Source of the DNA: Brasenia schreberi
Taxonomy: Eukaryota; Streptophyta; Magnoliopsida; Nymphaeales; Cabombaceae
Direction of reading: 5' to 3'
DNA: 64,000 nt
Assembly: GCA_036023115.1 (NCBI GenBank)
Contig: JAYKKT010000059.1
Location: forward strand, 4,316,001-4,380,000
This document shows, in pieces, positions 50,661 to 61,816 of the stretch (position 1 is its first letter; each line of letters begins with the position of its first letter). A program made the position numbers and the translations under genes. The notes under the pieces are model-generated. The model had not been told where the DNA came from. It was given only the letters and a program-made list of their open reading frames with translations, and did not search any database.

Positions 50661-52426
50661 GTGAGGAGCGAAACTGGGAAGAAGATCACCATCGGCGTCC
50701 TCTTGGGAGTCGTTGTTATTGCCATCATCGGAACCGTTGCCGTGACAGGATCCAAAAAGAAAGGCGGCCACGATTCGGGCACCTTGAGTCCCAAGATGCA
50801 GGTACACAGTCTGTTATGCTTGGAATGCAAAAACTTTTCATGTTAAGTTTTTAAATCTTCTAAGATTTATTTTTTAATAAGTGAAATGGATCTTTCTTGA
50901 AGCCTTCATACTGCATTGAAAGGAAGGTTCGCCCGTGCTCCATATATATATATATATATATATATCAACGTGACGTGCATTCCTCCTGTTTCGATGCTTT
51001 CACTGTTTTAACCGCCACTTGCGGCCCACAACCACCTTCCTCCAACTTTGTATACTCATGTTTGTCATTTCAACTACCTGCACCTCGTCTTCTTATTACA
51101 TCTCTTTCTCTCTCTTTATATATGATTGGTTTTCTTCTTATTATCATCTCTTTCTCTCTTTATATATATGATTGGATCTTGTCCAATGCATGTTCACTCA
51201 TTATTTTTGAGTTACATCGAGTGTAAAACATTTTTTATTTTTTAAAAATTCTTTAAAAAATATATAAATTACACACATTACGAAAGTAATGAATAGATAT
51301 GTTAGAAGTGAGTAGGATTCGGTTATATATGTCTTAGTTGGCTCTTTAATTTATATTATGCTTCATCAGTTGAAACGGACATTTCTTTGGAAAATCTTCA
51401 CTGATTGACATCTTATACCGTATCCCAGCAATTTACTGGAACCCATTTGTTTTGATGATTCAGGATTTTATTTGTTTTATGTCTATCATATCATTTCCAC
51501 TTATACTTGACGAGGGACTTATATATATATATATATATATATATATTGGGTACAGGTGATCAATACCATCTGCTCCCCCACCGACTACAAGGAGACATGC
51601 ACCAACTTCCTCTCCAACTCCGTGAACTCGTCGGCTAAGCCGAAAGACCTGCTGAACGCTGCGATCAAGGTGACAATCGACGAGGTGGGGAAGGCCTTCA
51701 TCGCCTCTGCCAGCCTCGCCCAAAACGGCACCCATGGGAACATGACCCAGCAGGCCCTGGAGAACTGCAAGGAGCTCCTTCAGTATGCCATCGACGAGCT
51801 CCAGGACGCCTTATCCGGCATCTCAAACAAGGATCTGAAGGACCTCCCCGATGGGTCACATGACATCAAGAACTGGTTGTCAGCTGTCATCTCCTATCAA
51901 GGCACCTGCTTGGATGGATTCAACGAGTCTTCCGTCAAGCAAACGATGCAAAACGTGATGCAGACGGCCTCACAGCTCACAAGCAACGCCCTGGCCATAG
52001 TGACCGAGCTCTCCTCTCTCTTCTCCACCTTGCAGATCCCCTCTACGCAATCGCGGCGGCGTCTTCTTTCGGATGGGGCGTGGGAGGAGACGAACGGGCT
52101 CCCGGAGTGGATGCCGGCGGCCGATAGGAAGCTCCTAGCAACACCGGTACCGGCTAGAGTAACACCGAACGTGGTGGTGGCGAAGGACGGCAGCGGCCAA
52201 TTTAACACCATCACCGCTGCTATCAATGCCATGCCCAAGATGTACGTTGGCAGGTACGTCATCTACGTTAAGGCCGGAATCTACAATGAGCAAGTCACCC
52301 TCGACAAGTCGAAGATGAACGTGCTCATGTATGGCGACGGAGCCAGAAGGACCATTGTCACCGGCAATGTGAATTTCGTCGATGGCACACAGACCTTCAA
52401 GACTGCAACCTTCGGTCGGTTCATGC

Positions 52427-52457
<31 letters not shown>

Positions 52458-53661
52458 ATGGGCAATTGAGATAAAGAAAACAAAAAAAAGTGATAAAAAG
52501 CATATTTATACTCTTTTTAGGTGATATTTTAAACATTTTTTAGAGTATTCATTTCTTTTGATTAGATCGTTAAGATCCTTATACATATCTTTTCTTTTTT
52601 AAGGTAATATTATAGTATAATCGTTTTTATTTTCAAAATATGTTAAAGTAATTTCATGCTAAAAAAAGTAAAGAAAGGATAAGAGAAAGTATATATATAA
52701 ATAACTTAACGGCAGCATGGTGTGACTCGTGGTAGGAGTTGGACTTTTGATGGATGACATTAAAACCTTCACTCATTGCTTTTAAGTATAATATAAATTT
52801 TTTTAAGAAGTTTTAAAAGAATAAGAAATATATTTTTAATATATTTATATTATCTAAAAGAAAAGAATATACATGAGTGAACAAATGTAAGTGGAAGTAG
52901 ATCTTTTATATATATATATGAGAGAGAGAAGACATCAATATATAATTCCATCTTCCGGTTCTGCAGTTGCCATTGGGGATGGGTTCATCGCTCACTCAAT
53001 GGGTTTCCAGAATACCGCTGGAGCCATCAAGCACCAAGCCGTGGCGCTCCGCATCCAATCTGACCGTTCCGCCTTCTTCAACTGCCGCATGGACGGCTAC
53101 CAGGACACCCTTTACACACAAGCACACCGCCAATATTTCCGGAACTGCGTGATCTCCGGCACCATCGATTTCATCTTCGGCGACGCGGCCGCCCTCTTCC
53201 AGAACTGCTTGATCATAGTGAGGAAGCCCCTCGACAACCAACAAAACACGGTCACAGCACACGGGAGGATGGACAAGAGGGAAACCACCGGACTTGTGAT
53301 CCAGAACTGCAGGATCGTACCCGACGCACAACTCTATCCGGTGAGGCTCAAGACTCTGAGCTACTTGGGGAGGCCATGGAAGGAATACTCAAGGACTGTG
53401 GTGATGGAGTCCACCATCGGAGACTTGATTCAGCCCGCCGGTTGGATGGCGTGGGACGGCAACTTCGCCCTTAGCACTCTGTACTATGCTGAGTATAACA
53501 ACCGGGGCCCCGGTGCAGGCACCCGGGCTAGAGTCAATTGGCCTGGATTCCATGTGATCAACAGGAATGAGGCTCAGCAGTTCACAGTAGGTCCGTTCAT
53601 CCAGGGCCAACAATGGATTACTGGAACCGGTGCCCCATACTTCTTAGGGATGAAGTTCTAA
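50661..53661 (+). CDS. Pectinesterase with inhibitor pro-region (type I PME), 3 exons; start codon problem
   Basis: Pectin methylesterases remove methyl groups from cell-wall homogalacturonan. Exons: 50661-50801, 51556-52414 and 52967-53661, all GT-AG and in phase, about 564 residues. Residues about 9-30 are a hydrophobic signal anchor (ITIGVLLGVVVIAIIG). An inhibitor-like pro-domain (about 48-200, with CSPTDYKETC and GTCLDGF) follows. Two dibasic processing sites, SRRRLLS and DRKLLAT, then precede the catalytic domain, beginning VVVAKDGSGQFNTI. Catalytic motifs: HQAVALR (about 356-362), GYQDTLY with Asp380, GTIDFIFG with Asp401, and YLGRPWKEYSRTV. The protein ends FLGMKF. The frame opens with GTG at 50661. 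An in-frame TGA lies at 50652 and the nearest ATG (50654) is one base out of frame, so the real start is unresolved. Elsewhere the protein looks fully functional and secreted. Confidence 0.93.
50802..51555 (+). other. PME intron 1
   Basis: Runs from GTACACAG to TGGGTACAG, with two (AT)n tracts (50941-50965 and 51521-51545) and CTCTTTATATATGATTGG repeated twice near 51110-51175. Confidence 0.85.
52415..52966 (+). other. PME intron 2
   Basis: Runs from GTCGGTTC to TTCTGCAG, AT-rich, interrupting the catalytic domain just before the VAIGDGFIAH block. Confidence 0.9.
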
Positions 53662-54254
53662 GGATCGGTCAGATGCATGTCTGCTGGAGGCACTCTTTTT
53701 ATGTTAGATTGTTCAGCAAAGCCAGCGATTAGACAAACTATAAGACGCTTACTCCCACCACCGGTCGAGGTGTTAGATGTCTAGGATGGTATAGCACCCA
53801 AAAAAGAGGAACAAAAACAACTGGTTTTTCTGTATGATTCTTTAATTTTTCATTTTTTAGGTTAGAGAAATAGGCATTGGGTTGTATTTTACGTTGCTCT
53901 ATTAAAGTCACATAGATGTTAAATTATTTTTACTACGTGCTTGTTTGATAGTTTATCTGCCATAGAAATCAAGTTCCTTTGTTTTCTTCTCTCTAAATTT
54001 ATTATTATGTTGATAAACAACAAAGCTGGGAAGCTAGGGATCTTTGTTCTAAGCCCTTTATTAAGCTCTTCTTAGAGATCTTTGTCCTTATTTTATTAAC
54101 GTGAAATACAAATACGCCTCACTCAAAATATAAGTGTGCCTCACTCCAAAAGAGTTGAAAGAGAGTGGGGAATCTCGAAAGGATGAATGAAGATAGAACA
54201 AAATTTAAGGATTTCCTCCTTGTGGGTATAATGGAAACAGTGTGATAGCGTTGT
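53662..54254. other. PME 3' flank and intergenic sequence
   Basis: The first 250 bases probably include the PME 3' untranslated region. No gene seen in the rest. Confidence 0.45.
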
Positions 54255-54365
54255 AATTGGGTGTGCACCTCATAGGTTTAAAAAGGAATTCCACCTGTAT
54301 GCACCCCCGGGTATCGAACTCATCACCTTCAACTTGTCCATCATCTCCTGGTCTATCACCTTTTC
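54255..54365 (-). mobile_element. SINE, family 2
   Basis: Minus strand: GTTGAAGGTGATGAGTTCGA (box B) followed by TACCCGGGGGTGCATAC. Confidence 0.55.
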
Positions 54366-54989
54366 TGTAAAAAAGAAAAAGAAAACAACTTTAGCGTATG
54401 TTCTATTAATAAGCATAATTGACAAAAAAAAAATCTGTACTGGTTATTAATTGATTGCACTCTTGGGGCACCCAAGGGTAAAGATCTCCTCGTACTGGTT
54501 TTCTCCATTCACAAGGCTCGAATTCAAGACCTTTGCTTAAGGCTCGAACCATTTGTATCAACCAAGTGTTTCGTATTTTTGAGATACTTTAATAGTGCTT
54601 AACATAGTAAACTTCATCAACCATATAATCACTACAAAAAAAACATTAATTAGTCAAAGATTTCAAAAAAAAGGAGCAATAGAGCATGAGCACTACAACA
54701 GGCACTGTTTTCTGTCGACAATATAAGGTAGGGCCGGTGAGGGAGATCAATAAAGCTAACAAGGCACTTGAGAACTCATTTGTCAACTCAAAGTGTTCAT
54801 GATTGGATCTTTAGCCCATTTGGGTCGAGCTGAACTTGCATCAAGCACAAGTCGACTTAGATGAATTGAACACAAGCTGCTAATTGTAGTAACAATGTAA
54901 TTGTAAACATAATTTTTAACAGAAAATCAAAACGTTTAGCTATAAGTTTAGTACTCGTTTTTATGTTTATTCAATGTGTGTTTCCTTTT
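54366..54989. other. Intergenic stretch with repeat fragments
   Basis: Near 54450-54560 there is a further SINE-like fragment (GGCTCGAATTCAAGACC). At 54770-54890 GAGCTGAACTTGCATCAAGC-type words recall the block at 12,530-13,110. No gene. Confidence 0.35.
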
Positions 54990-55095
54990 TCTTTCGTATA
55001 ACGGGAGGCCGAAGCCAGATGCATGCATAGGGTATCGAAATTATAACCTTCAACCCCTGAGCTGATCCCCAGCCAACTGAGCTGTTGCTCATTGT
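54990..55095 (-). mobile_element. SINE, family 2, clearest copy
   Basis: Minus strand: CAGCTCAGTTGGCTGGGGAT (box A), GGTTATAATTTCGATACCC (box B), GCATGCATCTGGCTTCGGCC and then ACGAAAGAAAAAGG. The CTTCGGCCTCC 3' region also occurs in the family 1 SINE at 16928. Confidence 0.65.
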
Positions 55096-55829
55096 GCATT
55101 ACACAATGTTCTTGTCAAATTAAAAGATTTAGTCATTTAGTGACATTATTCGCGCTCAATGGAGCTAACATTGTTTTCTAGCATACATAAGCAAAATTCT
55201 ATGCACTTAATTAACATGCGCCTATAGCTTTATATTAGCTTACCAGAACTCTAGGAGCACTTTCATAATTTTTCTCTTTTAAAATTTTTACAATTTAGTT
55301 TCTCATATCTTTTCACCTAGAGCTTCTTTTGGTTGTCTTTTTACATATTCATGCCATCTTAATCGATTTTCTCTCATTATGTTATAGTATCAATATTCTT
55401 ACATCTAGGAGTATAACTTTTGTCGGATTTATCTACCATAGATAAGAATGCATATTATAAAATATTTTTTTAATCGATTGTCAACCTGAGTGTGATTTTC
55501 AAAAAATCTTGAAAGAGCAAGCTTCTTGTTTTGCTTTGAAAATCTTTTAAAGCATAGCGGATTCTAGGCAGTGTACTTGGGTCAGCGGAAAGCTTATCTT
55601 TAGTATTCAACTAGCGCACTCGTGATGTTCTTGTCCCAAGTTGAATTGTTTGTTATAAAACCATGGATTAGTTACGTACTAATTTATGCAAACTCTGCAC
55701 TGCACCTCCATACTGCTTGAGAAAGCTCTGACAGAATCATTGTGTTTAAAAAGTGTGTGTATGTGTGGCATACGCTCGTGTGCAGGGTCTTGTTTTGGCA
55801 AAAGGATTCCTCAGAGATTTATGACTTCT
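55096..55829. other. Intergenic stretch, no gene seen
   Basis: No recognised feature. The region just before 55,830 may include decayed N-terminal SDA1 sequence. Confidence 0.35.
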
Positions 55830-57373
55830 TCTGTTTAACTGGGCCCTTTGTGGATCAGATGTTGATATTGGAGAAAGTGTCAATGTTTATGGAACTTCAG
55901 ACACTTTGGAACAGTGCTCTGCGGAAGCTTGCCTTCTCGCATGTTGTGCACAGCATCTGAAGGATGAACCAGAAACAGAGGAAGAAATATAGCAAGCTCA
56001 ACCCTCAGGACATCCTGATCAGTATGCTGAAGGTTGGTACTTTCAACACTAGTTCTCGCCTTGTCTTGCACGTCTGACAATGTTATTTTCTAGTTTCGAG
56101 TTATTCCAGCTCAATTTGGTAGTTGGGCTTGTTACTGACTCTTCCAACCATTCTTCAAATGCATGGCTTTGTATATGCTTCAGTTTTTGTGTACATGAGG
56201 TTCATGCCTAGTATCCTGAAAGATGGTCATGATTGCTTTGATGTTTTTCAATTTTAGGATGATGATGAGTTGAGAGCAAGAAGATCATTTCGTGTACTTT
56301 GTGATCTTCATAGGCGGAAAGTATGGTTTGATGACAAGACCGCAAATGCAATCTGTGAAGCGTGCGTCCATCATTCTTCCAGGTAGAACTTTGAACCTTG
56401 AAATGTCTCCGCGATTTATGCTAAAGTGGCCCGACCCTCTTGGTCTGTGACTCACTTAGTAGATACAGGGTTATGTGAGATGCTCTCTCCTTTCTGCTCG
56501 GTTATGAACGAATGGAAGACTATGACAGTGAAGAATCCAGTAGTGAAGACGAAAGCACCCCATAGAAGCCCACGGTCCTTCTCAGTAAGGAGGATGTCTA
56601 TAAGGTGATTCTTAGTAGATAGATCTTTTCCTTATTGACTTGGTTTGAGGATCAATGGTGATTTTAAATTTGTGAAGGCATAATGCAATTTTTTCCATTA
56701 ACTTCTCAACTGGTGGCTTGTTTTCACATGTAAATCGACCAATAGCTAGATATATAAAACAAAAAATTGCACCATAAACCGAGCAAGCCAATTCAGTACC
56801 TTTGTGCCTATAAAAAGTGGGGTCCGATCAGTGTATTGTGATTCCCACGGTTTAGGTACACCATAAGGGTACAGTTGCGAGCAATAAGAAGAAAAAGGCA
56901 AAGCTACAGCTTGTTATGGCAGCTTAAAGAGGCAGCGGAGAATCTCATCTGAGAATACAGGACCCAACAACTATACTCCACTCTCACGATTGAGAGATGC
57001 TCAGGTTTGGTCTCCTTGCCAGAAAGGCTTTTATGTGCTCCAAGGTTCTTCTGGCACTAGTCTATATAATTGATGCTTAGCATTAACGTTTTAGTGGCGG
57101 CCAGGGATTTGCAGAGAAGCTGTTTTCTCGTCTTCAAAGTTGCAATGAGCTATTTGAGGTACTTTAACTTCATGATTTTACATATTCTGCAGGTCTTTCG
57201 TTGTCCATTTTCTATTGATATGAAAAACATGCAGTAGCTATCCTTCTACTAAAAGATCCATTGGTTCATGCATAAGTTTCCGTACTTGCTGAGATGCAGC
57301 ACATGGGTGTTATTTCTAATTCTTTGAGTGTGGTGCAGGATAATTTTATCCTAATACTTGGTTACAAGAGTGT

Positions 57374-57440
57374 TGGAAAAAAACAATAAAGAATGATCTA
57401 GTTTATATTGAGTTAAATGCTAGCATGGCACATGTAGTGC
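57374..57440 (+). mobile_element. RTE LINE 3'-region fragment in an SDA1 pseudogene intron
   Basis: GTGTTGGAAAAAAACAATAAAGAATGATC and TATTGAGTTAAATGCTAGCATG (shown in part: AACAATAAAGAATGATCTAG) match, in inverse orientation, the region just before the tail of the LINE at 33521-34682. Confidence 0.65.
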
Positions 57441-59110
57441 ATTCTAGACTACATTCTCCAATTTTATGTGCTGATGTTTGGTGGGAGGTGTAAGCAAAGT
57501 CCCAGTTGTCTGTGGATGGGAATGGAGTGTCACGTGGCTGTTGTGATGGCGGGAAGGGGTTGATGTTTAATGAGCTTAGTTGTCTTGATATGGATGGTTC
57601 ACTTGGTAGTATGCCAACGATTATACCTTGTTAAGTCTTAGTAGTAATTACGTCTAAATTGTTGCCTAGCTATAATTCAATCCCCTCTACCCGAGTTTTA
57701 CGCTAGTTTTCCCTTTACTTCATCTAATGCTGTTTTTCGTTTGATGCTCAGGTTAGGATGGTGATGCTAAAAGTGATCGCACGAACAATTGGATTTCATT
57801 GCCTGATTCTGTTGAACTTCTATTCATATGTTCAGAAATATGCTCAGGTTTGTCCTTGGAAATATAGGTGTGAACAATGATAGAACTTTTCTCATTTTAA
57901 GATTCTTATTCAGTTTCTTCCCGCAGCTTCACCAGAAAAATGTCACTAGCCTGCTTGCTGCTGCAGTTCAGGCATGCTACCATATGGTGATATTTTCTGT
58001 TATTCCCTTTTTGGCACTACTGGCTTACTACCTAAGGGGCATTTGTGTTGTGTATATGTGTGCATGCATGTGTGGTAAAATGAAGAGGTGAAAAAGTTTT
58101 GATTGGCTTTTGCTGTTAAGAAGGTCGTCAGGGGGAAATTTTGTTCTCAATCGTCGGGGCTTGTGAGCCTCACAAGTTCCTCAGAGGTCATGTTTTTGCA
58201 CATTGATAACCATGTTGACATAACGATTTGCCTCTTTACTATCAAAACTTATGTGACAAATGTCACCTACAGAATTTATCTTCTTTTCTTTGTTGCTGAG
58301 GACATTTGCTTTGATGGTTATGGGTCTATTAGGTTGACTGTATTTGACTATGGCAGGTGCCTCCTTATGCGGTTGTCACTTTTCAGGCAGATAGTAAATC
58401 AATTTATCCATAATCGCTCTCGACCAGAGGTATTGTTGGTGTCCTTTTCACTGGTGTTTGGATTGCTAAAGAAGCTGCTTGATTGATGCTTGATTTTCAT
58501 GTCAGGCTATTGCTGTTGGACTGAATGTTGTGAAGGAAATCTGTTTGAGCATTCCCCTGGTATGTTTATTAATTTAGAAATTTCAGGCTCTTGACGCATG
58601 TGTTCCTCAAATGAATCTTTGTGCAGTCTCTTGTCATGTAGTAGAATGGATGTAGATCTCTCTGATCTAGTATTTGCAACATATTGAGGTTAAAAGTTGT
58701 AATTTTATCGGGTGTTGGAGGAGTTTTTTCCATTCATCCTTGTGTGTAGTCATTTCTGACATATGTCATCTGATAACTCTGATTTTTCTACCAATACCTT
58801 TTTGTGCTGTCTTTGGAAGTTGAAATGTAAATATAATAATTCTTTTTTTCCTTTTGTGTTTTTACTGATCAGATAATAAGATATATGTGCTTTTATGGTT
58901 CAATCTGATTTGTTTCTGATGTTCCATCTAGGTATATGTCACGGTAATGCATGTAGCATTTATTTGTATCACTTTTTTGTTGAATTACTTTACTTTAGAG
59001 CTCATTGTCATGATATCATCATGCCATATGTTGCACCGTGAAGGATATGTTAGCAAATCTATGGCAGGAAAAAAGCTTTCTTTTGGGTTTTGTATTCTAG
59101 AGGATAATAT

Positions 59111-59153
59111 TAGCCGACCCCGTCTAGTATGGGAAAAGGCTTAGTTGTTGTTG
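59111..59153 (+). mobile_element. 43 bp RTE LINE 3'-end insertion with an 18 bp target duplication
   Basis: TAGCCGACCCCGTCTAGTAT, then GGGAAAAGGCTTAGTTGTTGTTG, which is the RTE 3' terminus with its TTG tail. It is flanked on both sides by TATTCTAGAGGATAATAT (59093-59110 and 59154-59171), a perfect 18 bp duplication. Confidence 0.9.
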
Positions 59154-60397
59154 TATTCTAGAGGATAATATAAAGATTTGTTGCTTTCTACTTGCATATT
59201 GTAGAAGCAAGCTGGTAGTACAAAGTAAAAACTTGTACAGGCCATCACCATTATCTTTCAACTTTTGTGAGTTGAAAGCTCCTTGACACGCTTCTTTTCC
59301 CACCTTTTCTCTCGACGTTTCTTTTTCTAGCAGACTCTAGCCCTTGTTTTGATACTGCAACTAAGCACATGCCTTGCCTTGAGTCATGACAAGGCACATG
59401 CTTCAAACTTCAAAGGCTTCATGTGTCGTGTCCCTTCGTCTTTATGTTTGAAGAGGTGCCTCGTGTTTCTGGCTTGCCTCTAGGCAGAGATACCTAAGAA
59501 CCACTTCTAAAATTTGTGTTGAATCATGTTTGGGACGTAGTCCTGATACACGTACAATATTGTGTCATATGAAACCATAACAGTAAGCTATTTCTTTAGT
59601 TAATGCTGAAAAAAGTTTAAAATAGAAAACCAGAAAGTTAATAAAAATCAACGTTAGTGGGTGCCCAAATAGCATTGACCAAGCACTATATACTATATTT
59701 TCATATCATAAGATATGGTGTGATGTTTACCATGTTTCCGAGAATACCCGTTTTGTTTGCTATTTTCCTTCACTGTACTTTTATGGCATCCAATTGCCGG
59801 ATCTGTAATCATGTATGCAGACTCTAAGTACTTGAAGTATATGAATTCTACCTTTAGTAACCAAAGGATCTTCTAATTTTAATTATATAGCAGTAGTTTA
59901 TGTCCATGAGAATGCGTACTTTAAACAGATGCAGCAACTGAAAAACTAAAAAAGTACATACTGCATAGTGATGTTCAGTTTGTTTAAGATGTTCAGTTTG
60001 TTGCATACTGTTTGAAGCTCATGCATTGGTTTCTGAAAGTTTTTAAAGCATTTTTTCGTGTTATGAATCATATATGCTGCTGTAGTTTCCCTGACTCGGA
60101 TTCTGGCAATTCCTGCCGAAGTCAGTGGGACCTTATGTTTAACGCTTTTTGTCCAAGAGACCTTGATGTGCCTGTAAATCTTCATCAATGCCCACCGCTG
60201 GAAATCGTTTTCAATGAAATAAACCATCCTTTTTTGTGATGCTGTACAGACTGGAGGACTGAGCGACAGGCAGAAGGAACAAGAAGGCAATGCCTCTAGC
60301 AGCCAAAAGAGCCAAGGTTGCACGTTCAAGGCAAGACAAAAAGAAGCGGCAGAGACATTCCAGCAAACAATTCAGAGGAAGGAAAGCTTGGAAATGA

Positions 60398-61588
60398 GGT
60401 TGACGTGAGCCTTCTTTTAAGAGACCTGAACTGGCTCGTTCGGATAAACTAAATCACCATGCATTTCATTTAACCAAAGTGACTTGGAAGCCTCAATGCA
60501 GCAGAAACAGAAAAGAGCACGCTGCATCTTCGACGCTATGGTGAATGGAAGTGTAGAGCTTTTCATGGGCTTCACGAACATACCTTCTACTTTCAAAAAC
60601 CCCTTTAGGTTTGTTTGGTCAAAGACCAGGTATACACATTTTTTATCTTTTCAGTCGTTGATGCCTCTGGTTGTGATTTTCAGGCCGGTCAGTATGGGAT
60701 CCTTTCTTTTTCTTTCTCTAAAAGCTGTGTATTATCTAATACAGGATGGGATTTCCATCAGGCCTTTAGGGTTCTGTAGATATACAGAAACATTCCGATA
60801 TCAGTCTTCGTCTTTTAATTCATTATTGGAGCTCGGTCTAATCCAATAATCAAAAATAGCATGGTTAGTACAGTGGGAACAAGAGTCTATCAACTCCCGT
60901 TTTTTTAAGAGAAAAAGAGAACAATATTTGCTAGAGTATCATTCATACTAAACCATCGACGTCAATTTGCACCATTAAACTAGAGAAATTGATAATCTAA
61001 ATTAAAAAATCAAAATGTGGAGTTTCTTTTCTATTTTTTGGTTTTCTAATATAAATCTCTTCCATTCAACATTACATTAGATGGTTCAACATGAATAAGA
61101 GTCTAGCCATACCCATTCTTGATTACACGTACACACATTGTGTGTGGGGGCATATGCATGCAGGCCGAGGAAACCATGTTAACTAAACAAATTGACTGGT
61201 GCAATCTAATAGAATGACCAGAATTTTCAATTTTACCAGAAACTGCATGAAAAATAAATTTTGACTTCTTGTTTGAAGAGGAAATCAAAATCTCAATTCA
61301 AAATTGTATGTGGAAAGTCACACTTTTGGATGTAACGGATAATTCGTGTTCAGCTCCCCAACTCGACTCGTCTTAAACAAGCTTAAGATGAACAAGATAT
61401 TGACACATTCATTCAGCTCGTTTATCAAACCAATTCAGCATCCCAATATTAGACCCGAACTTGGGCCTATAATTCTCAAGCGTGTCCGGTTGCATGACAC
61501 GATGCTGATTTGTTGGACACGTTTTCCGTCTATGGCAGGTCTAAGTTCTCTTCGCCCTTTTCACCCAGTTTCCGCCGATCGCGGTTGT
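60398..61588. other. Intergenic stretch, no gene seen
   Basis: A 121-codon open frame at 60484-60849 on the plus strand has no recognisable content. Near 61,350-61,450 GAGCTG/CAGCTCG words recall the block at 12,530-13,110. Confidence 0.4.
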
Positions 61589-61590
61589 AG

Positions 61591-61622
<32 letters not shown>
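61589..61622 (+). promoter_or_regulatory. (CT)n tract in the leader of the gene at 61632
   Basis: Uninterrupted CT repeats ending 10 bp before the ATG, a common feature of plant 5' leaders. Confidence 0.6.
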
Positions 61623-61625
<3 letters not shown>

Positions 61626-61631
61626 CGAGTT

Positions 61632-61816
61632 ATGGTGGTGTCGTCGCCGTCGTCGTCGTCCCCAGATCGGAAGCGTCGCAGGAGCGGCAGAGAAGAAGGC
61701 TCTTCCAGGATTCGGAAGAAACTCGGTCACCGGACGAAGCGGAGGCGCCGGCACGACCCTTCGTCCTCCTCTTCTTCTCTTGGTTCTTCGGCCTCATCTT
61801 CCGAGTCGGATTATAG
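61632..61816 (+). CDS. First coding exon of an Arg/Ser-rich protein; rest beyond the window
   Basis: The ATG at 61632 opens MVVSSPSSSSPDRKRRRSGR and continues through SRIRKKLGHRTKRRRRHDPS and a Ser run to SSASSSESDY. The frame ends at AG/GTTATT (61816/61817), a usable donor, 185 nt in. Lys/Arg clusters next to Ser-rich runs are typical of nuclear RNA-processing and splicing-associated proteins. I cannot identify the family from this exon. The GC-rich composition, CT-rich leader and sharp drop to AT-rich sequence after the donor support a real exon. Confidence 0.6.

Larger units (their letters stand above)
55830..60397 (+). pseudogene. SDA1: SDA1 homologue pseudogene, intron-bearing, missing N-terminus and acidic middle
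   Basis: SDA1 is a nuclear protein needed for 60S subunit maturation and export. Exon-like blocks: about 55,830-56,030 (FMELQTL, ALRKLAFSHVVHSI), 56258-56382 (FRVLCDLHRRKVWFDDKTAN), 56469-56604 (ALSFLLGYERMEDY), 56856-57004 (HHKGTVASNKKKKAKLQ), 57105-57158 (GFAEKLFSRLQSCNELFE), 57752-57847 (MLKVIARTIGFHCLILLNFY), 57927-57986 (NVTSLLAAAVQAC), 58357-58429 (QIVNQFIHNRSRPE), 58506-58559 (AIAVGLNVVKEICLSIPL) and 60250-60397 (MPLAAKRAKVARSR to KQFRGRKAWK-stop). Splice sites survive, so this is not a processed copy. Lesions: TGA in HSI-stop-RMN, TGA in VM-stop-DALSF, TAG in TP-stop-KPTV, and frameshifts at about 55,880, 56,940, 58,382 and 60,280. The N-terminal exons and the acidic central region of about 300 residues are absent. 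Confidence 0.88.

Noticed and set aside
54990..55095. Possible tRNA gene
   Set aside because: Box A- and box B-like sequences are present, but there is no foldable cloverleaf, and the same head with a shared 3' body recurs at several sites, which marks a SINE.
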